In this document: one piece after another, positions 1 through 7,962 of the stretch
Numbering within the stretch: the first letter of the stretch is position 1
Layout of the letters: each line of letters opens with the position of its first letter
From: an uncultured Myroides sp.
Lineage (GTDB): Bacteria > Bacteroidota > Bacteroidia > Flavobacteriales > Flavobacteriaceae
NCBI GenBank assembly: GCA_913777665.1
Contig: CAJYTF010000006.1
Span: forward strand, 1 to 64,000
Direction: 5' to 3'
Length of the DNA stretch: 64,000 bases
Made by a program: the position numbers and the translations under genes
The notes under the pieces: model-generated
Databases searched by the model: none
What the model saw: the letters and a program-made list of their open reading frames with translations, nothing else
What the model was told of the DNA's origin: nothing

Positions 1-32
1 GATTATTAAAGTAATTTATAAAATAAACCAAA

Positions 33-974
33 ATGATTATGAACCCTGACCGTAATTTCCACGAAAAAATTTATAATGATGACATTATCTATCATTATAC
101 GAAGGCTTCAACAGCAATTGATTATATTCTATACAATAAACAATTACTATTTAACAAAGCTGTTAATTCCAGCGATCCCATTGAAAGTAAAAGAGCAGAA
201 AGATCAATTCTATATAACAATATTAATCTTGAAGAATACAACACAATAGAACATCATAATAATGTAAATAAGCTAAATAATAAACTCACAGATTTACATC
301 AAAGGTTTACACAAATATGCTTTTGTAAGAACACACCAAGTAATAAATGTACAAATGAATATTATCTTGGTGCCACCGACTATAATGATGAGCTGTTTGG
401 TTATACTAAATTACGAATGTGGGATCAATATGCAGATAGATTTATGGGAGTTTGTATTGCTTTTTCAAAAGAAAAAATACTTAATCTCAATAAACAACTT
501 GATTTGTTGGAAGGTCATATGGAATATTTAAATTTCAATGGATTAAAACATAGAAAAGTTGGTGATATTCAAGGAGATTATTTAGAAAAAGTGGGTATAC
601 AAAAATATAATGAAGAAATTGAAATATATTTAAAGAGATCCTTTTTCTATAAACATATTGATTATTCAGGAGAAAATGAATATAGAATAGGTACTTTATA
701 TGAAGATAAAAAATGTAGAGGAGAAATAGTTCGTGGGAAAATAATAAATAATAGCATAATGCTAGATATTACAGGATGTATTGAAGCTATCTTTATGTCA
801 AACTTTGTTAATGAGAAGCAACGAAATGAGTTAATAAATTATGCCAATACACTTAATGTAGAACTTATTGAAATGGAATGGAAACATAATTCATTTGAAG
901 CTATAGATTATAAAAAACGTAGAACTTTTTATAAAAATCTTGAACAAAAAACATTAAAAAAAACTGATAGCTAG
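33..974 (+). CDS. DUF2971 domain protein
   Basis: The 313-residue protein shows the usual DUF2971 landmarks: an N-terminal HYTK segment followed by AIDYIL, a central MWDQYA segment with GVCIAF after it, and a C-terminal GENEYRIG segment. It has no signal peptide or membrane segment, so it is probably cytoplasmic. The biochemical role of the family is unknown. The start could be 33 or the in-frame ATG at 39. It is very A+T rich and lies beside a transposase and a tandem repeat, which suggests an accessory or transferred gene. The family name is fairly sure; a defence role would be speculation. Confidence 0.75.
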   Translation: MIMNPDRNFHEKIYNDDIIYHYTKASTAIDYILYNKQLLFNKAVNSSDPIESKRAERSILYNNINLEEYNTIEHHNNVNKLNNKLTDLHQRFTQICFCKNTPSNKCTNEYYLGATDYNDELFGYTKLRMWDQYADRFMGVCIAFSKEKILNLNKQLDLLEGHMEYLNFNGLKHRKVGDIQGDYLEKVGIQKYNEEIEIYLKRSFFYKHIDYSGENEYRIGTLYEDKKCRGEIVRGKIINNSIMLDITGCIEAIFMSNFVNEKQRNELINYANTLNVELIEMEWKHNSFEAIDYKKRRTFYKNLEQKTLKKTDS

Positions 975-1020
975 GATTTTAATACGTGTGGTTAAATAGT
1001 ACAAATCTGGTGTTACTCCC

Positions 1021-1048
1021 ACGCTAGCGCGAGCATCCTGCTCGTGCC
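1021..1048 (+). repeat. Left REP hairpin of the RAYT element
   Basis: An imperfect palindrome (GCGCGAGCA, TCC, TGCTCGTGC) ends two bases before the first in-frame ATG of the transposase ORF. Its reverse complement matches the hairpin at 1642-1667 almost base for base, so the two form an inverted pair around the transposase gene. This is the arrangement expected of REP sequences handled by Y1 transposases of the RAYT class. Confidence 0.75.
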
Positions 1049-1074
1049 AAATGCCAAAACCAATAAACAAAACC

Positions 1075-1626
1075 ATGAGCAGAAAATATAAATTTCACGA
1101 AAAAGATGGTGCTTATTTTATAAGTTTTGCAACTGTTTATTGGATTGATCTTTTTACAAGAATAGAGTATTTTGATATTATAATTAAAGCACTAGATTAT
1201 TGCAGGACTAATAAAGGAATGGAAATTTTTGGTTACTGCATAATGCCAAGTCATATACATTTAATATTTCGTTCAGCAGACGGTAAACCATCAGAACTGA
1301 TAAGAGATTTTAAAGGTTTTACATCTCGACAAATTATAAAGGCAATTCAAGAAAACAATCAGGAAAGTAGAAAAGAATGGATGTTATGGATGTTTGCTAA
1401 AGCAGGAGAAAAAAATTCGAATGTAAAAAATTATCAATTGTGGCAACAACATAATCAACCAATTCAAATATGGTCATTAAAAGTATTTGAACAAAAATTA
1501 AATTATATACATCAAAATCCTGTGGAAAGTGGTTTTGTAACTGAACCTTGGGAATGGAGGTACAGCAGCGCAAGAAATTACTGTGATGATTTTGAGGATA
1601 TTTTAAAGACAGATATCAATCGTTAA
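1075..1626 (+). CDS. REP-associated tyrosine transposase (RAYT, Y1 / IS200-like)
   Basis: This is a single-strand DNA transposase of the Y1 (HUH) class. Visible motifs are YCIMPSHIHLIF, holding the His-x-His metal pair, and a C-terminal block with YIHQNPVESG and EWRYSSARNY typical of RAYTs. I chose the ATG at 1075, giving 183 residues that begin MSRKYKFH as in relatives; an upstream in-frame ATG at 1051 would add eight residues with no resemblance to the family. The gene sits between two mirror-image REP hairpins. RAYTs are usually single-copy, domesticated or slow-moving, and act on REP palindromes rather than carrying classical IS ends. The reading frame is intact. Confidence 0.88.
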   Translation: MSRKYKFHEKDGAYFISFATVYWIDLFTRIEYFDIIIKALDYCRTNKGMEIFGYCIMPSHIHLIFRSADGKPSELIRDFKGFTSRQIIKAIQENNQESRKEWMLWMFAKAGEKNSNVKNYQLWQQHNQPIQIWSLKVFEQKLNYIHQNPVESGFVTEPWEWRYSSARNYCDDFEDILKTDINR

Positions 1627-1641
1627 TGAAATTCTATAATT

Positions 1642-1667
1642 GCACGAGCAAGATGCTCGCGCCAGCG
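1642..1667 (+). repeat. Right REP hairpin of the RAYT element
   Basis: GCACGAGCA, AG, ATGCTCGCGC followed by CAGCG is an imperfect palindrome starting 16 bases after the transposase stop. It equals the reverse complement of the left hairpin (1021-1048) with about two mismatches over 25 bases. Together they bound a unit of roughly 650 bases. Confidence 0.75.
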
Positions 1668-1679
1668 ATAATAATTCAG

Positions 1680-2057
1680 AGCAACACAAATCGGGTTGGT
1701 AGCAATGCAAATTGGGTCAGTAGCAACTCAAATCGGGTTGGTAGCAATACAAATCTGATCAGTAGCAATGCAAATCGGGTCAGTAGCAATACAAATCGGG
1801 TCGGTAGCAATACAAATCGGGTCGGTAGCAATGCAAATCGGGTCAGTAGCAATGCAAATCGGGTCAGTAGCAATACAAATCGGGTCGCTAGCAATGCAAA
1901 TCGGGTTGGGAGCAACACAAACCGAGTGTTACAAAATACAAATCGGGTGTTACAAAATACAAATCGGGTATTAAAAAATACAAATCTGATGCTACAAAAT
2001 ACAAATCGAGTGCTACAAAACGCAAATCGGGTGCTACAAAATACAATCCGATTAGCT
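1680..2057 (+). repeat. 21-bp tandem repeat array (about 18 units)
   Basis: There are eighteen head-to-tail units of exactly 21 bases with no spacers. Units 1-11 follow AGCAATACAAATCGGGTCGGT (1680-1910), with changes such as A/G at base 7 and cAgt/cGgt near the end. Unit 12 is a hybrid, and units 13-18 follow CAAAATACAAATCGGGTGCTA. The core CAAATCGGGT is kept in most. Because 21 is a multiple of three, the array is open in several frames on both strands, giving artefactual repeat peptides such as (NTNRVGS)n. It begins 12 bases after the right REP hairpin and runs to the stop codon of the converging lysozyme gene. I see no convincing evidence that it is translated. Confidence 0.9.
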
Positions 2058-2907
2058 ATTGAATAACAAACTGTTTTAAATCGTAGCGGTCGCCTTTAAA
2101 AATATTTAAATCTACTTTTGTTTCAATGCCGTTTACGGTGCCTTTATCTGTGAACTGCCAAAAATGCCACTCGTCGTTCATTTTTTCGCTGAACAAACTG
2201 TATTTGGCAATCCAGATTTTATATTCGGGAAAATGTTCCTTTAAATGATGTTCGTAAAAATTTGCACCCGAATAAATAATGGGTTTTACGCCATAATGTT
2301 TTTCTACAATAAGCAGCCAGTTTTTCAACCCTTCACGCATTTTTTCTTTCGATTGTTCTTTTGGAAGTTCTTCAATATCCAACACCGGAAAAAAATCTCC
2401 CGGTTCTAAAGGAGTATTTTTAATAAAGTTGAGTGCCTGTTGCGTACTGTTTTCGTCTGGGCGGTAATAATGATACGCACCACGAACCAACAATCGGCTT
2501 TTGGCTTTTTTCCAATTGTACGTAAATTTGGCATCTACCCCATCGGTTCCCATGGTAGATCTTAAAAAAACATAATCAACCGCAAACTTTCCGTACAACG
2601 AATCAATTTCTTTCCAATCGATATCGTACTGATAATGCGACACATCAAATCCAAACAAATGATCGTTGTGCTTATCTAAAATCTCAATTGCCCGGAAATC
2701 GTGAACGGTTACTTCCTTGCTGTCTTCCTTCTTAAAAATTCGTTCATACAAATCGGTCACAAAATAACCGATTCCATCTCGATAATGAAAAATCAAAAAA
2801 GCAAGAATAAGCAGTGTATAAGCCAAAACATGCCATTTCCACACGGCAACCTTTTTCTTTTTAGGTGCACGTTTGCGAACGTATTTTTTAGGTTTTGGAG
2901 CTGCCAT
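2056..2907 (-). CDS. Membrane-anchored GH25 family lysozyme
   Basis: This is a glycoside hydrolase family 25 muramidase that would cleave the N-acetylmuramic acid to N-acetylglucosamine bond of peptidoglycan. A very basic N-terminus (residues 1-20) and one membrane segment (about 22-42) should place the catalytic domain in the periplasm. The domain starts at GFDVSHYQ (86-93); FPVLDIEE holds the acidic pair of the active site (D177, E179), and WHFWQFTDKG near the end is also family-typical. Its stop codon touches the 21-bp repeat array. The next gene on the same strand (FAD oxidoreductase) ends 12 bases upstream of its start, so the two are probably co-transcribed. Confidence 0.9.
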   Translation of the reverse strand: MAAPKPKKYVRKRAPKKKKVAVWKWHVLAYTLLILAFLIFHYRDGIGYFVTDLYERIFKKEDSKEVTVHDFRAIEILDKHNDHLFGFDVSHYQYDIDWKEIDSLYGKFAVDYVFLRSTMGTDGVDAKFTYNWKKAKSRLLVRGAYHYYRPDENSTQQALNFIKNTPLEPGDFFPVLDIEELPKEQSKEKMREGLKNWLLIVEKHYGVKPIIYSGANFYEHHLKEHFPEYKIWIAKYSLFSEKMNDEWHFWQFTDKGTVNGIETKVDLNIFKGDRYDLKQFVIQ

Positions 2908-2919
2908 TTTGGAATCTGC

Positions 2920-4134
2920 TTAACGTTTAGATCGATCAAAACCAAACAATTCGGCACGAGAATCTGCCTTACCTGTAATTAAATTACCGATAACCTGCGC
3001 CGCAATCATGCTAAAAGTGATGCCGTTGCCGCCGTAACCCAAAGCAAAATACATGTTGGTTTTGTTGGGATACGTGCCAATGTACGGCAATCCGTCTGCG
3101 GTTGCGCTAAACGTTCCCGCCCAAGACATATCGGTTACAAAAGGAATTTCGGGAAACATTTTTTTAAATTTCTTTTCAAGAATCGCTGCTTTTTTTCGTA
3201 ACGATTTATCGCGTTTATCGGGATTATTGAAATCTTCGTCTTCTCCGCCAACTATTATTCGATTATCACTTGTAGTACGCATATACAAATAAGGAGTTTT
3301 GGTTTCCCAAATCAACGCGTTGTTTTTCCAGATGTATTTTTGATCGACAGGATGCGAAACAATGGCAAAAGTAGAAAGCAGATCCATTACTTTCTTTGGA
3401 AGAAATTCGCCGGCTTCGTAACCTGCGGCAATTACCACATTTTTACAGGTGATTTTACTGCCATGCTCCGTAATCAATTCGTAACCCGATTCGGTTTCAA
3501 TGTAATCTTCAACCAGCGTATGCGAAAACAACTGCAATTGTTTTTTTTGTAGATAATGATCTAAAATATAGGTTGCGCCTTTGTAGCAATCAAGCTGGGC
3601 AGAAGTATCGTTATACAAAGCTGCTTTTGCATCAATTCCTAAATCGGTTTTTATAACTTCCTGCTCTAAATATTCCACAGGAAGTCCGGCATTTTTTCGA
3701 GCATCGAATTCTTTTTGCAACAACTTTTTACCGGATCTGTCTGAAGCTAATAGATAGGTAGGAACACGCTCGAAATCAGGATTTTTTCCGATTGATTTAA
3801 ATACGTTTTCAACATCGGTAATCGACTGTAAACAGCATTTGTAAGCATCGATTGCCTGTTTTTCTCCGACTTTTTCAATAAGATCCACCAAAGGAACATC
3901 GATTTCATACTGCAATTGCGCAGTTGAAGCAGCGGTGCTTCCAGTACCAATGGTTCGTTTATCGACCACAACACACGGAATGCCCAAACTGCACAACGTA
4001 TGCGCCACCAAAGCTCCGGTAATGCCCGAACCAATGATAACGGTATGTGTATCAAGATTGCTTTTAAGCGGATTGTAATAATTGTACAATGGGTTTAACA
4101 CCACCCAAAAAGGCATGCCCGAATGCAAATCCAT
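2920..4134 (-). CDS. FAD-dependent oxidoreductase (DAO family)
   Basis: The 404-residue protein has a Rossmann dinucleotide-binding motif, VIIGSGITGA, at about residues 32-41, followed by an acidic VVVDKR end of the second strand. The C-terminal block with YIGTYP and ALGYGGNGITFS is typical of DAO-type (glycine oxidase-like) flavoproteins. There is no signal peptide. The N-terminal MDLHSG and PFW stretch before the FAD motif is normal in Bacteroidota relatives, which supports this start. The substrate cannot be told from sequence; amino acid or amine oxidation is the usual chemistry. It lies 12 bases upstream of the GH25 gene. Confidence 0.85.
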   Translation of the reverse strand: MDLHSGMPFWVVLNPLYNYYNPLKSNLDTHTVIIGSGITGALVAHTLCSLGIPCVVVDKRTIGTGSTAASTAQLQYEIDVPLVDLIEKVGEKQAIDAYKCCLQSITDVENVFKSIGKNPDFERVPTYLLASDRSGKKLLQKEFDARKNAGLPVEYLEQEVIKTDLGIDAKAALYNDTSAQLDCYKGATYILDHYLQKKQLQLFSHTLVEDYIETESGYELITEHGSKITCKNVVIAAGYEAGEFLPKKVMDLLSTFAIVSHPVDQKYIWKNNALIWETKTPYLYMRTTSDNRIIVGGEDEDFNNPDKRDKSLRKKAAILEKKFKKMFPEIPFVTDMSWAGTFSATADGLPYIGTYPNKTNMYFALGYGGNGITFSMIAAQVIGNLITGKADSRAELFGFDRSKR

Positions 4135-4158
4135 AAACTTGTTTTTAAGTTAATAAAT

Positions 4159-4725
4159 TTACCTAATTATGATGTGAAAACAACGCGACTGACGTTCTTT
4201 TACAAAATAAATTTTACCGCTTGCCTGATATTGCTTTAGAACTGTTTCCAGATGTTTCTCTAATTTTGCGTTCACTTGTTTTTTATGATTAAAACGGATG
4301 TAAGAGATATCGATTGCACCACCAAAACAATGCGAACTGTCGTTAGAAGACGCGTTGGAATTTACACGGCGCAAACGTTTTTGGTCTGCTTCGGTTCTTG
4401 TTAATGAGGTTACCACAAAGAAATTTTGTCCGGCAAGTTTCACAAAATCTCGCGCCATGGCATTTAAAACGGTTCTGCCTTTAGGAACCAGATACGCATG
4501 GCTGTGCGTTAATTTATCGATACGGTAGCCATAACCTCGCTGCTTAATTGCTACCAATTTACCTTGTTTTACCAATTTATTTAAATGTGCTTTGTCTTTT
4601 ACCAAACCAACATTATGGTTTTTAGCGGCATTTAAATGAGTGGTATATTCTTTAGACGGCTTTGTTTGGGCAAAAAGCGTACTGGGTATCAATAATAATA
4701 CAAGGGCAAAAATAATACGGGTCAT
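4159..4725 (-). CDS. DUF5715 family periplasmic protein, M15 peptidase-like
   Basis: A signal peptide (MTRIIFALVLLLIPSTLFAQ) supports the ATG at 4725 over one 16 codons upstream. The segment SSHCFGGAID matches the zinc motif SxHxxGxAxD of M15 D-Ala-D-Ala peptidases exactly (H132, D139), and CFHIIIR near the end could give the third ligand (H184). The Glu normally three residues before that last His is replaced by Arg (R181), although a Glu lies at 177. The fold and zinc site are therefore plausible, but peptidase activity is uncertain. Its location should be periplasmic, with a cell-wall role inferred from the fold only. Confidence 0.75.
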   Translation of the reverse strand: MTRIIFALVLLLIPSTLFAQTKPSKEYTTHLNAAKNHNVGLVKDKAHLNKLVKQGKLVAIKQRGYGYRIDKLTHSHAYLVPKGRTVLNAMARDFVKLAGQNFFVVTSLTRTEADQKRLRRVNSNASSNDSSHCFGGAIDISYIRFNHKKQVNAKLEKHLETVLKQYQASGKIYFVKERQSRCFHIIIR

Positions 4726-4799
4726 TGAATTTTCTTTTCCCACAAAAATAGCATTATTAATGCGTAACGACAAAATTAAGCGTTAAGTAAAGTTGAAAT

Positions 4800-5615
4800 C
4801 TATCCGATTATTTTGTATTGAAAGATTTCTAAAAGAAATTGTTTTTTCCGATCAGTCGGTAAATTTTCAATTGATTTTAATACGATATTTCTACAGCTTA
4901 CAGCTAAATCGGTATGAAAAATCAACAGATAATACAGGTTAAAATGAATTTCGTTAATAGATAAACTTGACAGATACTTGAACAAAAACTCTTCGATTAT
5001 TTCGTTTTTGTCTTCGCCGTTATCAATTTCCATATTGTAGCCCAAAAACTTGAAAATGGTATTTACATGGAAAACATATTCGTCGATCACATTTTCACTA
5101 AAAGCAATTTCTTTTTCGTAGGCAAACAAATCGCTTAACTGCAGGTTTTTTATGGTATGATGATCTTCTTTAAAATCGACAATACTTACAAAAACATTCG
5201 ATACCTGATACTTTAATTTAATGGCATCGCCAGGATTTGCAGGTTCGATATATTCACCATTATATTTGATTTTCTTTTGAGAATTATTTTCCAGCTTGAA
5301 CTTCTTTAAACTATCTATCAAGTAAATAAAATAGGGTTCCAATGACTGACGAATGTTTATTTTAACCTGAAGCTGTAAAATTTCGCTCTGCCTTTTGTTG
5401 AATTCATACTGAATATAAAATGCCATAAAGGTAAAAACCACACCGCAGGTTCCAATAATAGGTGCAGTGGTTCCGCCAATGGCATCGCCCAATTCATTTT
5501 TTCCGCTTAAACTAATCAACCAACTTTTATGGGTAAACAGATAGGCTAACAGTGGCACCATAACCATCATGATGAGTGCCATAACCATTCCCATAAAAAC
5601 CACACTTTTTTTCAT
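4800..5615 (-). CDS. Two-TM membrane protein, putative phage abortive infection (AbiC-like)
   Basis: There are two N-terminal membrane segments (about residues 5-27 and 52-70), separated by a short loop with GDAIGGTTAP, and the second leads into QYEFNKRQSEILQLQ. That order (two TMs, a GD.xGG..aPi loop, then a polar helix) is the pattern of the putative phage abortive infection family (putAbiC). The cytoplasmic remainder, about 190 residues, has no motif I recognise. The gene stands alone, 75 bases upstream of DUF5715 on the same strand. The defence label is a weak family resemblance and not a demonstrated role. Confidence 0.5.
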   Translation of the reverse strand: MKKSVVFMGMVMALIMMVMVPLLAYLFTHKSWLISLSGKNELGDAIGGTTAPIIGTCGVVFTFMAFYIQYEFNKRQSEILQLQVKINIRQSLEPYFIYLIDSLKKFKLENNSQKKIKYNGEYIEPANPGDAIKLKYQVSNVFVSIVDFKEDHHTIKNLQLSDLFAYEKEIAFSENVIDEYVFHVNTIFKFLGYNMEIDNGEDKNEIIEEFLFKYLSSLSINEIHFNLYYLLIFHTDLAVSCRNIVLKSIENLPTDRKKQFLLEIFQYKIIG

Positions 5616-5765
5616 TGCTTTGTTTTATAATTTAAAGATAGGAAATTATTGAGGTTGTACGACAGTTTATTAAAATGAAATTTCTTTTTATCTTAAAAAT
5701 TATTTTTAATATCAACTATACTAAAACATCCTTAATTTCGTAGTTAATTGAAAAACCACATTTAC

Positions 5766-6338
5766 ATGAAAGAAATAAAAATATTCTATCCCACAAATGT
5801 TGCTGAATGGAGAAATTGGTTACAAGAAAACCATCTTACACATCAGGCGGTTTGGGTTGTATTTCATACTAAATCATCAGCCAAGCCTACAATTACCTGG
5901 AGTGAAGCTGTTGATGTTGCTTTATGTTTTGGATGGATCGACAGTAAGAAAATTTCAATTGACAAGGAAACTTCACATCAATATTTCAGTAAACGTAAGG
6001 CACAAAGTACGTGGTCTAAAGTAAATAAACAGAAAATTGAACTACTTACACAACAAGATCTAATGGCAGATGCTGGTTATAAAACCATTGAAATCGCCAA
6101 ACAAAACGGTTCATGGACTATTTTAGATTCAGTTGAAGAACTTATCCTGCCAAATGATCTAAAGGATGCACTTACATTGAAACCTTTGGCTATGGAATTT
6201 TATGAAGGTTTAAGCAAATCTGCCAAAAAAGGAATTTTATTATGGCTTGTGCTTGCAAAAAAACCAGAAACCAGACAGAAAAGAATTATCGAAATTGCCG
6301 AGTTGGCATCACAGAACAAAAAACCGAAGCATTTGTAA
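5766..6338 (+). CDS. YdeI/OmpD-associated family protein
   Basis: The 190-residue protein has WRNWLQENH and AVWVVFHTK near the start, then EAVDVALCFGWIDS, the best marker of this family, and FSKRKAQSTWS. The C-terminal helical block (AKKGILLWLVLAKKPETRQ, then RIIEIAELA) is also typical. I use the ATG at 5766; the longer frame begins with a TTG at 5748. A TAATTTCG stretch at about 5733-5740 resembles the minus-7 box. Relatives are called bacteriocin-protection or OmpD-associated, but the molecular function is unknown. A second protein with this domain lies at the right edge of the window. Confidence 0.8.
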   Translation: MKEIKIFYPTNVAEWRNWLQENHLTHQAVWVVFHTKSSAKPTITWSEAVDVALCFGWIDSKKISIDKETSHQYFSKRKAQSTWSKVNKQKIELLTQQDLMADAGYKTIEIAKQNGSWTILDSVEELILPNDLKDALTLKPLAMEFYEGLSKSAKKGILLWLVLAKKPETRQKRIIEIAELASQNKKPKHL

Positions 6339-6444
6339 AAATTTGCATTACCAAAATCGCATGATCCTATTTTTTGTTTGATTATTGCTCATATCTATTC
6401 TTATAAAACTTGTTAATTGTAAATAAAATCAAGACCTTTGCTCT

Positions 6445-6810
6445 GTGAAAACAGCAACACTCATATTGTCACTATTCATGCTTTTTAAACCGATCTTTCC
6501 GGTGGTTGAATACGTGGTGCTGTACGATTATATCACAAAAGAACTTTGTGTGAACAAAGACAAACCTGAAATGGAATGTAACGGAAAATGTCATTTAATG
6601 AAAGAAATGGCAAAAAATGCCGATGCCGACACAAAAGACAAATACCATTCTTTTTCTGTAGAAACTCAAATTGTTTTTTATCAGGATTTACTTGCTGCAT
6701 TTTCAGCAAGCTTTGTGAAACCTTATCTTAAAAAAGTACTTTTTTCAAAAATAAATACTTACAGTTTCTCTTTCTGTAACCTTATTTTTCACCCTCCGGT
6801 TTTTAATTAG
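6445..6810 (+). CDS. Small Cys-rich protein at the head of the copper locus
   Basis: The 121-residue protein starts with GTG; no better start is seen. An N-terminal hydrophobic stretch (about 5-28) could be a signal or anchor. The most striking part is MECNGKCHLMKEM (CX3C followed by His), which could bind a metal but is not a heme-c CxxCH motif. A second hydrophobic, Phe-rich stretch closes the protein, ending in HPPVFN. I recognise the type as a Bacteroidota hypothetical often found beside TonB receptors. A box GACCTTTG at about 6434-6441, one mismatch from TAnnTTTG, lies just before the start. Function unknown; copper handling is inferred from the neighbours. Confidence 0.6.
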   Translation: MKTATLILSLFMLFKPIFPVVEYVVLYDYITKELCVNKDKPEMECNGKCHLMKEMAKNADADTKDKYHSFSVETQIVFYQDLLAAFSASFVKPYLKKVLFSKINTYSFSFCNLIFHPPVFN

Positions 6811-7031
6811 TTTTTAGTATTCTTACCATTTGGCTGTTTCTGTTTTATACGGATACTTTCTGTTATGCGTATATTTTTATGGCACTGCAAGTAAGGCGGT
6901 AAGACTATTCTTACGATCAATTTTCATATCAGTTGTTAATTCGGCAGGAATAATCGTGCGCTTATTTTAGAAAATGAGAGTCGATTTATCCTACCCGAAC
7001 TACAACAAACTAATTAATTATTCATAAAACC

Positions 7032-7958
7032 ATGAGAGTATTTAATTTACTGTCGGCTGCATTCTTGTTTGTAGCTGTAACTTCGTGTACATTAGATAAA
7101 ACTGATTACGAAGCCGAAATAAGCACCGAAGTAACCGAATATTACGAGTTTAAAGAAGCTGTTGCAATCAACAGCGGTAATTACAAAATAAGTATCGAAG
7201 CTTTAAACGGAACTTTTTACAAAGGATACAACGAAATACGTTTAAAAATTAACAATACGCAGACAAACGAATCGTTAAAAAATGTGGAAGTTTCTTTTCT
7301 GCCAATAAAAACAAATCCTGATGGAAATAAAACTTCCTGTCCGCATCAATATAATCTGATTTATCAAAATGATAAAAATTATTATTCGGGATATGCAGTA
7401 TTTACAGCAGAAAGCAATCCGTCAGACGAATGGCAGCTTTATTTAAGTTTTAGCGATTCTGCTGAAAAAGTCAACATAAATACAACCATTCAAGTTAAGC
7501 AGCAAAGTAATAAAAATCTGAATATGACTTCTTTTGTGGGAAGTGATAATTCGGAATACATTATTGCATTGGTAGCTCCGCAAAAACCAAAAGTCGCCGA
7601 AAACGAGTTGGTTGCAGGAATTTATCGTTATGTTGAACCAACGAATGCTGTCGGAACTTTCCCAGATCCATCGCAATTTATTTTTGAAGAAGTTTCTGAT
7701 TACACCTTGAAGTTAGATCCACGAATGCCTGAACCTTCTATGGGAAATCATTCATCGCCCAAGAACCGAGATCTGGTACAATTGAATGACAAATTTTATC
7801 ACGGCATTGTAAATTACACCATGACAGGCAACTGGACTTTGAACTTTATTATGCTGAACGAAAACGGCAAGATTATTAAAGGTACCGAAGTTTCAAAAGA
7901 TTTTACGCCAGGTGTTGAAGGAGCAAAAAGCGAACTTTTTATTGATATTTTATTTTAA
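7032..7958 (+). CDS. Lipoprotein with two FixH/YtkA-like domains
   Basis: A lipoprotein signal ends at Cys19 (LFVAVTSC). The mature protein appears to hold two related beta-sandwich domains of the FixH/YtkA type: about residues 48-150, with CPHQYNLIY and GYAVF before a W, and about 170-300, with MPEPSMGNHSSP before YHGIVNYTMTGNWTL. The Met/His run in the second half is where YtkA-like domains often have potential copper ligands. The gene ends 4 bases before the TonB receptor start, so the two are surely co-translated. Role inferred: periplasmic or outer-membrane metal handling for the receptor. The domain call is by pattern and is moderate. Confidence 0.65.
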   Translation: MRVFNLLSAAFLFVAVTSCTLDKTDYEAEISTEVTEYYEFKEAVAINSGNYKISIEALNGTFYKGYNEIRLKINNTQTNESLKNVEVSFLPIKTNPDGNKTSCPHQYNLIYQNDKNYYSGYAVFTAESNPSDEWQLYLSFSDSAEKVNINTTIQVKQQSNKNLNMTSFVGSDNSEYIIALVAPQKPKVAENELVAGIYRYVEPTNAVGTFPDPSQFIFEEVSDYTLKLDPRMPEPSMGNHSSPKNRDLVQLNDKFYHGIVNYTMTGNWTLNFIMLNENGKIIKGTEVSKDFTPGVEGAKSELFIDILF

Positions 7959-7962
7959 TACG

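Noticed and set aside
1680-2057. CRISPR array
   Set aside because: Units are contiguous with no unique spacers, the unit is too short, and there are no cas genes.
1626-2066. ORFs of repeat peptides on both strands over the 21-bp array
   Set aside because: The period of 21 bases keeps several frames open at once; three overlapping repeat ORFs cannot all be genes, none has a domain, signal or start context, so I treat the region as a repeat.
5748-5765. TTG start for the YdeI-like protein
   Set aside because: An in-frame ATG at 5766 gives a better start and a leader after the TAATTTCG box.
6580-6597. Heme-c site in the small copper-locus protein
   Set aside because: The sequence is CNGKCH, three residues between the cysteines, not CxxCH.
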